A stretch of 64,000 nt of DNA from Sanguinoderma infundibulare. Its lineage: Eukaryota; Basidiomycota; Agaricomycetes; Polyporales; Polyporaceae. The position numbers and the translations under genes are program-made. The DNA lies in NCBI GenBank assembly GCA_032821775.1, contig JAVLRN010000003.1, forward strand, positions 434,001 to 498,000, read 5' to 3'. The notes under the pieces were generated by a model that saw nothing but the letters and a program-made list of their open reading frames with translations, made no database searches and had not been told where the DNA came from. Positions 46,419-58,294 of the stretch are shown one piece after another; position 1 is the first letter of the stretch; each line of letters starts with the position of its first letter.

Positions 46419-47664
46419 GGGACTGTTCTACATCCTGCGCAGAGAGTGGCGCCACATCCATGGAGGCAGGAGAGCAGTGCAATAGCCCTTGAGAGGTATA
46501 GACGATGCCTCGTAGATGCCTAGCACCGTGCAGAGGTAGGCCTGCTCCTTCACAGAGAACTCAGAGAGGGTGCTATATGAGTACATGGGGAGGTCCTCGA
46601 TGGGGATGCCAAAGACGCGACAAAACATCGTCGTCTGTGGCCCGTGTCCCTTCGGCGACGTCCCAGGTGGAAAGCAATGTGGGCATGAATGGCACGTGGA
46701 TTGGTGCATCCAGTAGGGTGCAAGACGAGGAAGGAGAGAGGGTGGAGGCAGACATTGAACAGGAGGACGTGGAGGGTAGGGCCGCTCGTGGCTCTGATGT
46801 GTCAAAGTTGTCTGAGAACGAGGAGGTGAATGACACAGAGGAGCGGTTGCCGAGGGTGGGAAGGGGCCTAAGAGGACCATGGGATGGGGAGGAAGATGAC
46901 AAGCTAGAGGTCAGAGAGACATCTGATAGAGTCAACAATGTGAAGAGATGGCTGATCCTGAATACTAGAGGCGAGTTCTGAGAAAAGGATGAACGATGTG
47001 ATTTATGGGCCCTGGGAGAAGCTGGGGTGGCCGGTTCTGGCTCGGGCATGGTGCCCCAAGAGGGCTGTAAGGGAGGAAGAATGAGGAAGCCAAGGTAGGC
47101 AGCGGTGCAAAATGGGATGGCAAACATGTAAGAGAGAGTCATGAAGAGAATGTTGGGGATGAAGGAATAGATGACAGCCGAAGTGAAGGCAAACATGGTG
47201 CTGGGCAGCCTGAATGTGGAGGCGATGCAAGCAGAGACAAAGAATCTGCGTGGATGCTTAGTGAATTGTGAAGGGAGAAAGTATTGGAAATGCTTACCCG
47301 AAGCTGCGAATGAAGGAGACCACAATGAAAAGAAGGTCAAGTGTCGAGAAGAGAGACTGGGTCGAGGTGAGAAGGAGGAATGCCAGAAAAGAAACAATTG
47401 ACTTGATCATGGAGGACATGATGAGATGGTGGTGATGACAGGGGACCAAGGGAAGGAAGGGACGAGGAAAAGATATATGAGGACCCGTTGTCTCAGTGTG
47501 GATCTTATGTACCTTGGAGTGTGGGGCTGACCTCTCTGGGGTCCAAGCAAAAGTTGGCCACATCGTGGTGACCATGGCGATCGGGCCTGGGATGGTATGA
47601 GGCTGTCTAACATTAGCATGTTCACAATTTCTGAACTCACCTTGAACGAATGGCCACCAGACAT
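46419..47664 (-). pseudogene. Remnant of a spliced multi-pass membrane protein gene
   Basis: Minus strand, candidate start ATG 47664: MSGGHSFK, intron 47640-47603 (GTGAGT...CTAAT...CAG), PHTIPGPIAMVTTMWPTFAW-TPE, further pieces with hydrophobic helices (MIKSIVSFLAFLLLTSTQS, LLFIVVSFIRSFG then GTAAGC at 47320; FAFTSAVIYSFIPNILFMTL, SYMFAIPFCTAAYLGFLILP), a Ser-rich tail and GIPIEDLPMYSYSTLSEFSV, KEQAYLCTVLGIYEASSIPL near 46600-46470. The copia element lies at its downstream edge and element C lies 40 bp upstream of the start. I do not recognise the family; exon joins are guesses. It may be the only native gene trace in the window. Confidence 0.4.
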
Positions 47665-47703
47665 GTCTTAGTGAGTAGCCTTGCCCATGTTCAAGTTTGC
47701 TGT

Positions 47704-48769
47704 TGTCATGCGTGGTGTATGACTGATCAGTTGGACAGGTACAGGCTGGCAGGAGCCCCAGTTCAGCACCAGAACTGCCTTGGCTCTGAAGAGCCTATCT
47801 TTAGGTTCAGAGAGCTGCCGGGGTGAAGAGAGGATAGGGAGTCAGTCCAGAAAGGACCTGGGGAGGAAGGTGAGAGCTCAAGGTGCAGGATGCATGCCAG
47901 GTGCAACACAATCTAGTGTGGACTCTACATGTACTCTCTATTCATTCGCTATACTGCACAGATGATTGGATTCTTGGCACATGACCTGAAAAGGCTGACT
48001 AAGGTTCAAGCATGATGACTGATACACATTACTGTACACATGCTCAGTCAGCACAGGTTTTTCCTTTTGTATGATAGGACTTTATTGTCATTTGGGAATG
48101 ACTATTATACTCTATCCTTTTATCCTTTGAGCATTCCCACACTACAGACTTTAACCTATTATTCCTCATACTTAATTGTTTGAGGATAACTTTTATCCTG
48201 GCCTATTGTACTTGAGAATATTCTCAGGTATATAGCACAATGATTGTGCATATTTCATTGTATGGATATATTATTTCCATGTTGGTTGGTGGACTATTGT
48301 TTATTCCTTTATTGTCCATAGGATTATTTCTCACAGTCTGCATATACTCATTGTCCAAGGACAATGAGCACTTTAACAGTATTGTGTCTATAGTCTATTG
48401 TCCAAACTTAGCACAATAGCACAATAGCCTGTTTATTTATATTTGGTTCTAGATAGCCACTAGTATATAAGGACCTCAGTTGGGTTCCCCCAAAATGACA
48501 ACTAAGTTTCCCCCAGAACTGTGTCCCACCTCTGACAGGTGCTCCTGGTGCAACTGTGCACAATAGCTTTTCCTCCTGAGAGTTAGAAAGTCTCTGACAG
48601 GCTTGCTCTCTATTATCCCCTTCTTTATCTCACCCTAACCTATCATTCCCCATACCTCTGATCACCATCACAAACACCTGGAGGAATATCTGACCTAAAG
48701 TCTGGTCCGATTACTTCAGGTGCATATTATCTAGTAGTAGTTTCTATTAGGTAGTTTGTGCATATCTCA
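47704..48769 (+). repeat. Element C 5' LTR
   Basis: 1066-bp LTR. TATATAAG at 48465-48472 is a likely TATA box. It contains a 10-bp perfect hairpin CTCATTGTCC AA GGACAATGAG near 48348-48370. Confidence 0.93.
48465..48472 (+). promoter_or_regulatory. TATA box in element C 5' LTR
   Basis: TATATAAG about 300 bp before the LTR end; the matching box in the 3' LTR is at 59037-59044. Confidence 0.5.
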
Positions 48770-48772
48770 AAT

Positions 48773-48792
48773 TGGAGCCCACCGCGAGGGGA
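48773..48792 (+). other. Element C primer binding site
   Basis: TGGAGCCCACCGCGAGGG begins 3 nt after the LTR. Only one base in 20 differs from the site of element B, although the two elements have unrelated LTRs. Confidence 0.7.
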
Positions 48793-49110
48793 TTGTGATC
48801 AAGACATCTCACTTGTCTACTATAATCCCTTTCATATTCCACCATATCATCAAGACCATTAGGTGAATTGCTCAGCAATTTACCCTTTGCTGAGTCAGGC
48901 CTGGACTCAACCTCCTCTACACCCTCTATATCTCATATATCCTCTGACCAATTATCCCTGCCCAGTTCTCTGGCTATATCAAGGCAGTCAAGCATTAATC
49001 AACAGCAGGTTAGTGCAAGCACTAACCCATCACTTATACCAGTGATAGTGCTACCATCCTCAATACCTAGTATATCCATTTCACAGATACCACCTCCATC
49101 ACAGACTACT

Positions 49111-50970
49111 ATGGCTACTCGCTCTGGAGCAGATATGCCACAGCGTGGTTCTAATAAGGCCCCCAAGACCTTTAAAGGAAAACCTCGCAGGGTCAAGGAT
49201 TTTATTCAGGATTATGAAGACCTTTTAGATCATAACAATGTCAAAGACAAGGTCAAGCAGTGCACATATATCCACTGGTATTGCAGCAGGGATGTGCACG
49301 AAATACTGGAGACTTTGGATAATACTGACTGGACAATTATGAAGGAGCAGATTTTGAAATTGTTTGATGCTGACCAATATGAAAAGCATTATAGAAAGAA
49401 AGACCTTTCAAGCTTTATAAAGAAGGCAAGAGCTAGGCCAATGAGTTCACTCAGCAAGTTTAGAAATTATTATAGGGATTTTCAGAAGATTGCAGGATGG
49501 CTCAAGTCAAAAGGTTAAATCTCAGCTGAAGAATATCAGAAATGCTTTTGATAAGGCATTCCCAAGACACTTCAGGTCGGGCTTGAGGCAGCCTATCACC
49601 AGAAAGTCAGCAAACATGATTACAAGCAACCATTTGAGGTGAGCAAGTTAGTCGAGATAGTAGAAAGAATGTATGGTCGAGACCAGTTTGATGCAGACTT
49701 ATCAGACTGGGATGATGAAGATGGAAACATTGGTTTGGACAGCTCAGAATCTGATTCTGATTCAGACACAGAAGACAGCGATGAATCAGATAATAAGTCT
49801 GATGATGAGCCTAAGCACAAGGACAAGCTGCGGAAAACTCTCAAGTTAGTGCGAAAGCAGAGAAAGGTACACCAAGTAAAGTTTGACACTTTACCCAAGA
49901 CTATCCCTAAGACCACACAGCGTACATATGAGCCTGGTACCCAGGATGATGTTGAGGATCTCATTATCAGGCTTCAAAGCATGTCTATTGATGATCCAAA
50001 ATATGCATCACTTTTCTACCGAGCATTCAAGCTGGACAAGGATATTGCACTTATCCTCAAGTCACCCAAAGGTGCCTCACCTCGCTCATCACCCAAGTCC
50101 TCTGTGCCTTCAGCAAGACCCAATGGCATAAACAGCCGTGAGGAGATGAGATGCTATGGCTGTGGTGCACTAGGGCATGGGCTGAATGACTGTGTTGCAC
50201 TAAAGGATCTCACAACCAGCGGGATTGTCAAGTGAGATGGAAATGGGAGGTATGTGATGGGAGATGGTGCAAGGATCATGTGCAATGGTGATGAACCACT
50301 CACCCATGCAGTTCGCCGCCTTCAGGGAGCTCATGGTAGCTCAAACTTTGTGGCTTTAGCAGCTCAAGCACCCATAGATCATTGGGAAGGGTCAGATGCA
50401 GAGGATGATTACCAATATGTCTTCTCTGTAAAACATGCTCCCAAAATGGCAAGGGAAGCACACAAAGAGCGCTTTGAGGGAGTATTTCCACCACCACGTC
50501 CAAATTGGGCAAAGTGCACTGCCTCAGAGAAATCCAAACCTCCAGGGATCTGTCCAGCTGATATTACATCTCAAGTGTCCCAGCCCAAACCAGTCGAGAC
50601 TCACAAATCCACATTTAACCCACTAAATGATGAAGACATAGTCATGAAGGATGCCACATACAGAGCCCCCAGAAGACAGAAGGCTGATGAACCTAAGGTG
50701 GAAGGGAATGTCCGGAAACCCTTAGTTCAGTCACAGATTGCAAAGCAAGCAAATCTGAGCAAAATCCTTGACAGGATTCTTAAGACTCCAGTTACTATGT
50801 CAGTAGGAGAGGTTATAGGGACCTCCCGGGATGTATCTCAGCAGCTGCAGGATTTAATGAAGGTAAAAAGACCTATCCCAAGTCAAAAGGTAAAGGGAAA
50901 CCCTTCAATTCCCACTTTATTGGCTTATCAGAGTCCATTAATCAGGATTAAGGTATATTTCAATGGGTAG
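49111..50970 (+). pseudogene. Element C gag
   Basis: The first in-frame ATG is 49111 (MATRSGADMPQRGSNKAPKT), typical of Agaricomycete gypsy gag. A capsid-like region (FKGKPRRVKDFIQDYEDLLD...) is followed by stops at 49516 (TAA), 49549 (TGA) and 49552 (TAA). After these come an acidic linker (SDSDTEDSDESDNKSDDEPK) and a canonical CCHC knuckle, C-Y-G-C-G-A-L-G-H-G-L-N-D-C (near 50150-50195), then TGA 50233 and a Lys/Pro-rich tail to TAG 50968. All parts are in one frame, so only nonsense changes are needed to explain the breaks. Most are C to T or G to A at Gln, Trp or Arg codons. Confidence 0.8.
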
Positions 50971-51321
50971 CCAATATCAGCTATAGTGAACACAGGCTCC
51001 GAAATGAACATTGTCAGCAGTGAATTGTGGAAAAGGGTAATCCAATTACCCTTAAACACAACAATAAAGCCAAGAATGCTATCTGCAAACAATTCCGTAT
51101 CCACCCTCATGGGAATTATCAGAGGAGTTGTATTGACCTGCGGAGAGGCCCAGACTGAGGCTACCCTGTGTGTTTCCGAAAATGCACCTTTTGGATTATT
51201 GTTGGGGAGGTTTTGGCAGAGGGACAATTATATTTCTATTGACAAGAGGGAGGAAGGGACATTTTTATTATTCAAAAACCCTATAAATACAGACCTCGGA
51301 GTGCTGGAACTCCTTGCCTAA
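50971..51321 (+). pseudogene. Element C protease
   Basis: Same frame as gag. The active-site strand reads AIVNTGSEMNIVSSELW, with Asn for the catalytic Asp (AAC for GAC), then FGLLLGRFWQRDNYISID, the usual retropepsin C-terminal strand. It ends at TAA 51319-51321. A protease with Asn here should be inactive. Confidence 0.75.
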
Positions 51322-54230
51322 CCAGCACACCAGTTCCGCTCCTCTTACCACATTGCCGCTGACAACCCTGACCCCTCTGACACCTCTGACACCTTCGAAA
51401 CCCCCGACATGACCTCCTACTTCATCTGCGATGATGATTCGATGGCCCTGGCAGCCCCCGAACAGCACTATGTGGGCAGCATCCTCAAGCAGACTATGTA
51501 CCCCAGCTATTTTGGCCACTATCAAGGCTGCTACTTCGAAGATTGGTACATTCCCACGACCACCTTCTCCAGCATGGTCTCCAATGACTTCGATAACTCC
51601 CCCAAGCATTCCATTACACATCACGGACAGGTCTACGTATGTTTTTACCCTACTGAACACCTCAATTCACGTCCATCATGTGCACTCGAGATACAAGACC
51701 CACGGCACCTCCAGGTTGAAGCGCCCGCATCCTCGGACTCCAACCACCACTGCTCCCCAGACTCTCTCCCCTCTCTCATCTCTCTCTCTCCTGACACGAC
51801 TCCCGCTTCATCTCTCATCCACTTCCCTCGTCCTACTCGCCTCACCCCTTCCTTCCTCGCCATGACTGGGCCCAAGGGTGCAGATGACGACGATGACAGC
51901 AATGATGCTGAGCCGAAGACACACAAGATCAACCAGACTACAAAGGAGGAACTGGAGGAGGGGGAGATGAGGATGGACATGGACAAGGAGGATGAGGAGG
52001 ACGCGAGGGAGGAGGAGATGCGAGCAGATGGCCGCAAAAATGTAAGTAACATTTTTTTTCAGCCCACCGCACATCTCCCAGGGTGAGGATGTGCTCAATA
52101 CGGCCTCGACCCCATCCTTTTTCCCCTCCCCTTTCCCCACTCATGATCTGAGGCTCACGCAGCCCCAGACGAATGGCCAGGAGCCCATCGCCATGACGCT
52201 TAAAGCCTCAATGGCTCTGCCCACGACCACAATCTTCGCCGATGCCCAGGGGGACGACTACCCCCTGGAGCACCCAAACAAGGGTGCTGCGACCCCCCCC
52301 TGCATCGCCCGAGCCCCTCATTCCCCTCCACTTCACTGTGCCCACAGATGCACTGTGGCATATGCCCCCTCTCTGCCCCCGACACGTCAACCAGCCCCCG
52401 CAGTCCACGAGCGGGCAGACAACTGGCCTTGCCCCAGGGATCAACGACACGCCCACCAGTGGGCAGAAGTCCCTCTTTGGCATCCCCGCCCTCCTCCTCG
52501 ATGCCCCCGAGACTGGCCTCAGCCCCACCAGCGACGACAGCGACGACAACTCCCTTGCCACGCCACCATCCATGCCAGACCCCACCCTCCTTCTCAACTG
52601 CCTGCTCGCTCCTTCCCCTCCTCCACGCTCCCAAGATCGCCTCGAGATCGCCCTCACCCATCTTTGCCAATCACTCAGCATCCTGGATCTCGACCACATC
52701 AAAATGGTCGACCCTGCCCTCCTGCAGGATGGCAGGGGCAACCTCCATGAACCTATTCCCATCCCAATTGACAATGATCGCGCGCAGGCCATGCAGATCC
52801 CCCAGCCCCGCCACATGCAAACCACGTATCTACGTGGCAGTGGCCCTGATCCTGCGATGATCCCTGGCCTTATGCGTCCACTCAACAACCACTTCCACGC
52901 CCTCAAGGATAAGCCAATGCTCCCGGAACTCCCGCCCCAGGATCCTTGCAACAGCCATGGCCTTGACCTCATGTTGGAGGAGACCGCCGCCCTCCATCTC
53001 CAGTTTACCCCCGATGATGACGACCAGGCATCACGCCTCCCGTGCATCCTTGTCCATCCACCGCCCATCAAGAAGCCTCAGCTCCCCGAGTGTCCTCCAG
53101 GTGAGGACACCCGGCTCGTGCATCGCACAGCACCCCTTCCCCCGATGACATCCTTCCCCAGTGCACCCATCAGTAATGGCGACAATGCCGATGTCGAAGA
53201 TGACCCCATGCTCGACACGGACGACTGCGACACTGACCATGTCAATCAAGATTGGCAAAGCTTGGTCCACAAGTGGACCAAGCTGGAGCTTTCCCGTCGG
53301 CCCTTGCATCTCTGCATGTCCAACTCATTTCCCATTCCAAGCTCTTGTGCCGTGCAGGCCACGTCTGCTCCCGCCACGTCTTCCTTTTCCATTCCCTTGC
53401 TTCTGCCTCCGGTTCTCATCTTCCTCGCTGCAGCTGAACCCACAATTGAGTCTTTCAACCTCGTCTCCTCTTCCCACATCACACCACGACCCCTGAACGA
53501 GCACGAAGCTTGCAGTCTGTCCCCCACCTCACGTGCGCAAGCAGATGCATACACGGAATTGTTTGTCAACGGCGAGGTATGAGTTTTCATTGAGCAGGTG
53601 TTGTCCGAGGCCCTCCAGAGCTGCGCAGATGACCTCTGTGAGTTCTTCAAGAACGAGTTCGAGGTCTTCGCTGAATAAGGTGCGCCTCTGCCTTTATTTT
53701 CTTTTCTATACCCAATCCGAGACCCCCATCCACAGGAAAGAGTCCCCCGCATGCAAAAGTGGTGCCATGTCCGTGATATGTCAACTCCATACATTATGAT
53801 TTTCCGGTGATCCTGTTCCTCTGCTATCCCCCCACATACCCACACATCCGTCTTCTCGAGTTTCTGCCTTGAGCTCCTTTCCCGGTATGTCCCTCCACCA
53901 TATGTCGGCCCCTGTGTGTTTCAGCTGTGCATCTGTGATGAGCACTATGGCTGGCTGTGCCACGCTTTCCCTCGTTATCTCCTGTCGTGCATATATGCAT
54001 CCCTCAGCACTTACCTACCTGCTGTATCTGGTGTCCAGTAGCTTCCACAATACATATCCCAGCGCTTTGATAGTCCACCCATACCCACCCTTTTCCGTGT
54101 GCCCTCCAGCACCCCTGCAAACTGTTTTCGGTGGCAATCAAGGTAATAAAGACTTATCTTTTCACACTCTGTACCCTTTCCGCACTGAGGGCAGTGCAAT
54201 GCCAAGTGTGGGGCGGGCAGATGAGCATCT
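51322..54230 (+). other. Unassigned segment between protease and RT of element C
   Basis: About 2.9 kb, C/T-rich, with long open frames: 51409-52086 (FETPDMTSYFICDDDSMALA, YFEDWYIPTTTFSSMVSN, then an acidic Glu/Asp/Met stretch) in the gag-pol frame, and 52242-53582 (Pro-rich; ALTHLCQSLSILDLDHIKMV, LEETAALHLQFTPDDDDQ) in another. A possible 40-nt intron (52042-52081, GTAAGT...CAG) would join RKN to GEDVLNTASTP in frame, and a C8 run at 52290 separates two frames. It could be a variable linker or a captured host gene. No family recognised. Confidence 0.45.
54203..54216 (+). other. Internal polypurine tract of element C
   Basis: CAAGTGTGGGGCGG is identical to the 14 bases before the 3' LTR (58261-58274) and lies near the middle of the element. 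Possible central polypurine tract. Confidence 0.6.
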
Positions 54231-54447
54231 GCAGGATAAAGGACTTAGCAATAATTTCAGGCATAACCCTAGCCTAGGGTTACTGATTTTTCAGTCAAAC
54301 TTCTGCATCTTTGAAGGATCCAAAGACCTGTATTCAACTCCAAGCAGTGCAAACACAGCCTTCAAGTGTGTAGATCAGAAGGTGAAGCCAGTAGCTGGTA
54401 CAGTGCCTCAAGAATGCAAGGTTACTTGACATTTTCCAGAGAATCCA

Positions 54448-56180
54448 TTGAAGTCTTTGCTGCCATTGAGCGCAAATATACCAGATTTTATTCCAACAGC
54501 AAAGCTGACTCAGGAGTGCATTGACAAAATCAATATCAATCCAGATGGATATCTATGGCCTGAAGAAGAGAAGCTGTTCCTCCATATTCTCAGACTTAAT
54601 GAGAAGTGCATTGCATTTGAGGATAATGACCGTGGTACACTCCGAAAGGATTACTTTTCACCATACATTATGCCAGTGATCCCTCATGAAGCCTGGAAGC
54701 TGCCCAATATTCCAGTACCCTCAGAAATTAAGGAGAAGGTCATTAAGATTATTCAGGAGAAAATTGTTGCAGGAGTTTATGAGCCGAGTCAAGCATCCTA
54801 TCGTTCATGGTGGTTTTGTGTGCTGAAGAAGAATGGAGACTTGCGATTGGTCCATGACCTTCAACCGCTTAACAAAGTCAGTATAAGAGATGCAGGAGTA
54901 TCACCTATCCTGGATGACTTTGTGGAGCTATTTGCAGGATATCAATGCTACACAGTGTTTGACCTATTTTCTGGATATGATGCACGTATTGTTGATCCAC
55001 ATAGCAGAGACCTGACCTCCTTCATGACACCTTTGGGACTTCTGCGAATCACCTGCATGCCTCAGAGATATACCAATTCCTCCGCAGAGTTTCAGAACTG
55101 CATGACTTTTATCCTACAAGATGAAATCCCTCACATTGCAAACATATTCATTGATGACCTCCCAATCAAAGGACCCAAAAGCCAGTACCTTGATCAGGCG
55201 GGAAATCCAGAGACTATTCCTGCGAACCCTGGCATCAGGCAGTTTATATGGGAGCATGCGTTGGATGTGCATAGGATTTTTCACAGATTATCACATGCAG
55301 GTGCAACATTTTCAGCAAAGAAAATGCAGATCTGCAAGCCTGAAGTGATCATTGTTGGACAGAAGTGTAGCTCTAAAGGGTGACTCCCAGAAGATGTCAA
55401 GATGGAGAAAGTTCAGAAGTGACCAGCACTACAGACAGTCAAGGATGTGCAAGGCTTTTTAGGGTTATGCGATACAGTGCGGATCTGGAATAAGGGATAT
55501 TCAGAAATCTGCCGGCCTTTGACAGAGCTCATTAGAAAGAATGCTGAGTTTATATGGGACCAGAGGCGTGAAGGAGCTTTTTAGCAACTCAAGCATTTAA
55601 TCTCCTCTGCACCAGCACTACACCCTATAGACTATAACTGTGACAGGCCAGTCTACATTTCAATTGACTCCAGCAATATTGCAGTCAGGTTTATTCTTTC
55701 TCAAGAGGATGAGAGTGGTCAGTGAAGGTCAGCGCAATATGGATCCCTTCCATTCAATGAGCGAGAATCCAGGTATAGCCAACCCAAGCTAGAGCTGTAT
55801 GGATGCTTTCGTGCACTGCGACATTGGAGGCTGTACCTTATTGGCATTAAAAGGTTGATACTAGAGGTTGATGCAAAGTACATCAAGGATATGCTCAATA
55901 ATCCTGACCTCCAACCAAATGCCACTATCAACTGCTGGATTCAGGGAATACTCCTTTTTGATTTTCAGCTACAGCATGTCCCTGCAGACAGACACAGGGG
56001 ACCTGATGCCCTTTCAAGGAGGAGACCAACAGATGAGGAGAGACAAGAGGCTAAGAAACTGGATCAGTGGATGGATGAGACATCACTATTCCTTATGTGG
56101 AAGGATTCCATCACCACAACACCCTCTGAAGTACCAGCTCTACATGCGACAGACAGTAGACAAGAGCAGGCACTCCACAA
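54448..56180 (+). pseudogene. Element C reverse transcriptase and RNase H
   Basis: One frame with TGA 55381, TGA 55420, TAG 55582 and TGA 55723. RT shows YRSWWFCVLKKNGDLRLVHD, LQPLNKVSIRDAGVSPILDD, YTVFDLFSGYDARIV, FMTPLGLLRITCMPQRYTNS and the active-site IANIFIDDLPIKGP (FIDD). The connection has ALQTVKDVQGFLGLCDTVRI. RNase H has VYISIDSSNIAVRFIL, YSQPKLELYGCFRAL and LILEVDAKYIKDML, then LQHVPADRHRGPDALSRR. The stops are explained by single transitions at Arg, Trp and Gln codons. Confidence 0.85.
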
Positions 56181-56199
56181 CATTCAGCATTTTCTTGAG

Positions 56200-57531
56200 A
56201 CCTTAGAGACTCCATCATTTCCATCTATCCAAGCAAAGAGGCGATTTCTACAGCGAGCAACTCAGTTCTTTATAGCTGCAGGAAAGATGTACAAGGGGCA
56301 CAATCAGAAATCACCCTTAGCAGTGGTCCTTGACAGCAATCGGTGGTATAGCATCCTCACAGAAGCTCATGAAAAGCTAGGCCACAGAGGAGTCTATGGT
56401 GTATTCCATCAGGTGCACGAGCGATTCTATTGACCTAACTTATTTCAGGATGTCAAGCATCATGTAAGCACCTGCCATCAATGTCAGCTGTGGAACACCA
56501 AGTGCATAGAGACCTCTTCCACCATTTGCACACCTGTCACTCTCTTTTCTCAGATTTATGTGGACATCATGTTTATGCCAAGTGTCAATGGATACAGGTA
56601 TATCATTGCAGCACACGATGACCTCTCACATGCAGCTGAAGGATGTGCACTGCAAAGGATCACTGCAAAGACCATTGCCAAGTTTCTATGGGAGGAAATT
56701 ATCTGTCGGTATGGGCATATTGCAGAAATTATCATGGATAATGGTACAGAGTTTAAAGGAGTAACTGAGCGACTGCTGAAGCGGTATGGCATTCCTCAAA
56801 TCAAGATATCCCCCTATAATAAACACAGCAATGGCATTGTCGAACAAGGCCATTTTATCATCCGTGAAGCCATCCCGAAAGACTGTCAAGGAGATATTCA
56901 GCAATGGCCAAAGAAAGTCCATCTGGCATTTTTTGCAGACCGTGTTACCACACGGCGGTCCACAGGATTCAGCCCTTTTCATCTGCTTCATGGTGTCCAT
57001 CCCATTCTCCCCTTCGACCTTACAGAGGCCACATTCATGATCAGTGCATACCATGCAGGATTATCTTCAGCAGAACTGCTAGCCTTGTGGATGCGGCAGC
57101 TAGACAAGTGTCCTCAAGATCTTAAGCGTGCAAGCAATACTATACTTCATTCTAGGATCAGGTCAAAGGAACAGTTTGAAAAGTGCTTTAGGCACCAGCT
57201 GAAGAAGCTACCCATCCAGCCAGGTACACTTGTCCTCGTGCGAAACTCAGCCAGGGATGCAGGCCTTGTGGACAAGTATATACCAAGGTACTCTGGACCA
57301 TACATAGTACACCGGAAGACAGTGCATAATGTCTACATTCTGACAGAATTGGACAGCACATTCCTTCGGCAGGGGTATGCTGCATTCAGAGTGATTTTCT
57401 ACAAGCCGAGGTTGCCCCAAAATCTATCAAAAGATTCAGCGTCTGATTCAGATGAAGATGAAGATTTAGAATCTGAGATCGACAGTGAAGCGAGCAGATC
57501 CTCAGAAGACTCTAATGAATGGTTCGCATAA
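56200..57531 (+). pseudogene. Element C integrase
   Basis: HHCC finger HEKLGHRG...CHQC (56370-56490) interrupted by TGA 56431, where FYWPN is expected. The catalytic core is intact: YVDIMFMPS, IIMDNGTEFKG and NGIVEQGHF (D,D,E). The C-terminal GPY-type strand is YSGPYIVHRK, and an acidic tail (SASDSDEDEDLESEIDSEAS) ends at TAA 57529-57531. Integrase joins the DNA copy to the chromosome. Confidence 0.88.
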
Positions 57532-57655
57532 GCGCTGCCCTGGCCAGTCAAGCAGCGCAGTGCCTGCCTCTCATATAATCCTTGCCTCTGTCAATACCTT
57601 TCTCACCCAATCCCCCCATCATTCTCAGCTGTGCTGACACTCATTCTGCTTTACT

Positions 57656-58294
57656 ATGCGTTACTCCATCACATTTGCCCCTCAGACCTGCATCATGGTC
57701 CATTCCTTTGGCCCAAACACAGACCTTAGGTCCTCCATTGCACGACGAATCCCTCTCTATCCCTCCAGCCGCTTCGCCATGCCGGCAAACATGGTCTGCA
57801 CCACTCACAGTGAGTCCACCAGCCTGTGGACCCTCTTCCCCTTTGGCCCAGATGCCGACACCACCCTCCACTTCAACTCCATCTTCTACCTATCCAACTA
57901 TCGCCACTTTCATGTCGACATTCCAGCCCTCTGCATCTTCAATGACCCCGCTGACATCATCTTTCAACATGGTGAGCAGTACTTCATCATCCCTGGATGG
58001 ATCTTTGAGGACGGGCAGACCATTGGAGGTGGTGACTCCTTGGATGGTAGCAATGAAGGAGCCTCCATGACCTCGTCTGGTCCCATTCTCTCCTCTGCCG
58101 ACTTCTGCCTGCCAGTGTGCAGCTTCAATGCGGACAACCTTCCACTCGAGCTTAAGCTCCTTCGCTTCCTCCCTCTCCAACTAGCTCAGTGGCTGGTTAG
58201 GAAGCACTATGAGTACGTGATCCTGTTCTTCTCAGCCTTCGCAACGGGGACATTGCACTTCAAGTGTGGGGCGGTTGTCATGTGCGGTGTATGA
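57656..58294 (+). CDS. Extra open frame between integrase and 3' LTR of element C
   Basis: 212 codons from ATG 57656 (MRYSITFAPQTCIMVHSF) in a frame different from pol, ending 19 nt inside the LTR. The middle has FHVDIPALCIFNDPADIIFQ, HGEQYFIIPGWIFEDGQ. The C-terminus is hydrophobic (LPLQLAQWLV, YVILFFSAFATGTLHF). It occupies the place where an extra gene or envelope-like frame sits in some gypsy elements, but I see no specific similarity. No nonsense decay. Confidence 0.4.
   Translation: MRYSITFAPQTCIMVHSFGPNTDLRSSIARRIPLYPSSRFAMPANMVCTTHSESTSLWTLFPFGPDADTTLHFNSIFYLSNYRHFHVDIPALCIFNDPADIIFQHGEQYFIIPGWIFEDGQTIGGGDSLDGSNEGASMTSSGPILSSADFCLPVCSFNADNLPLELKLLRFLPLQLAQWLVRKHYEYVILFFSAFATGTLHFKCGAVVMCGV
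58261..58274 (+). other. Element C polypurine tract
   Basis: CAAGTGTGGGGCGG, one base before the 3' LTR. Identical to 54203-54216. Confidence 0.7.
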
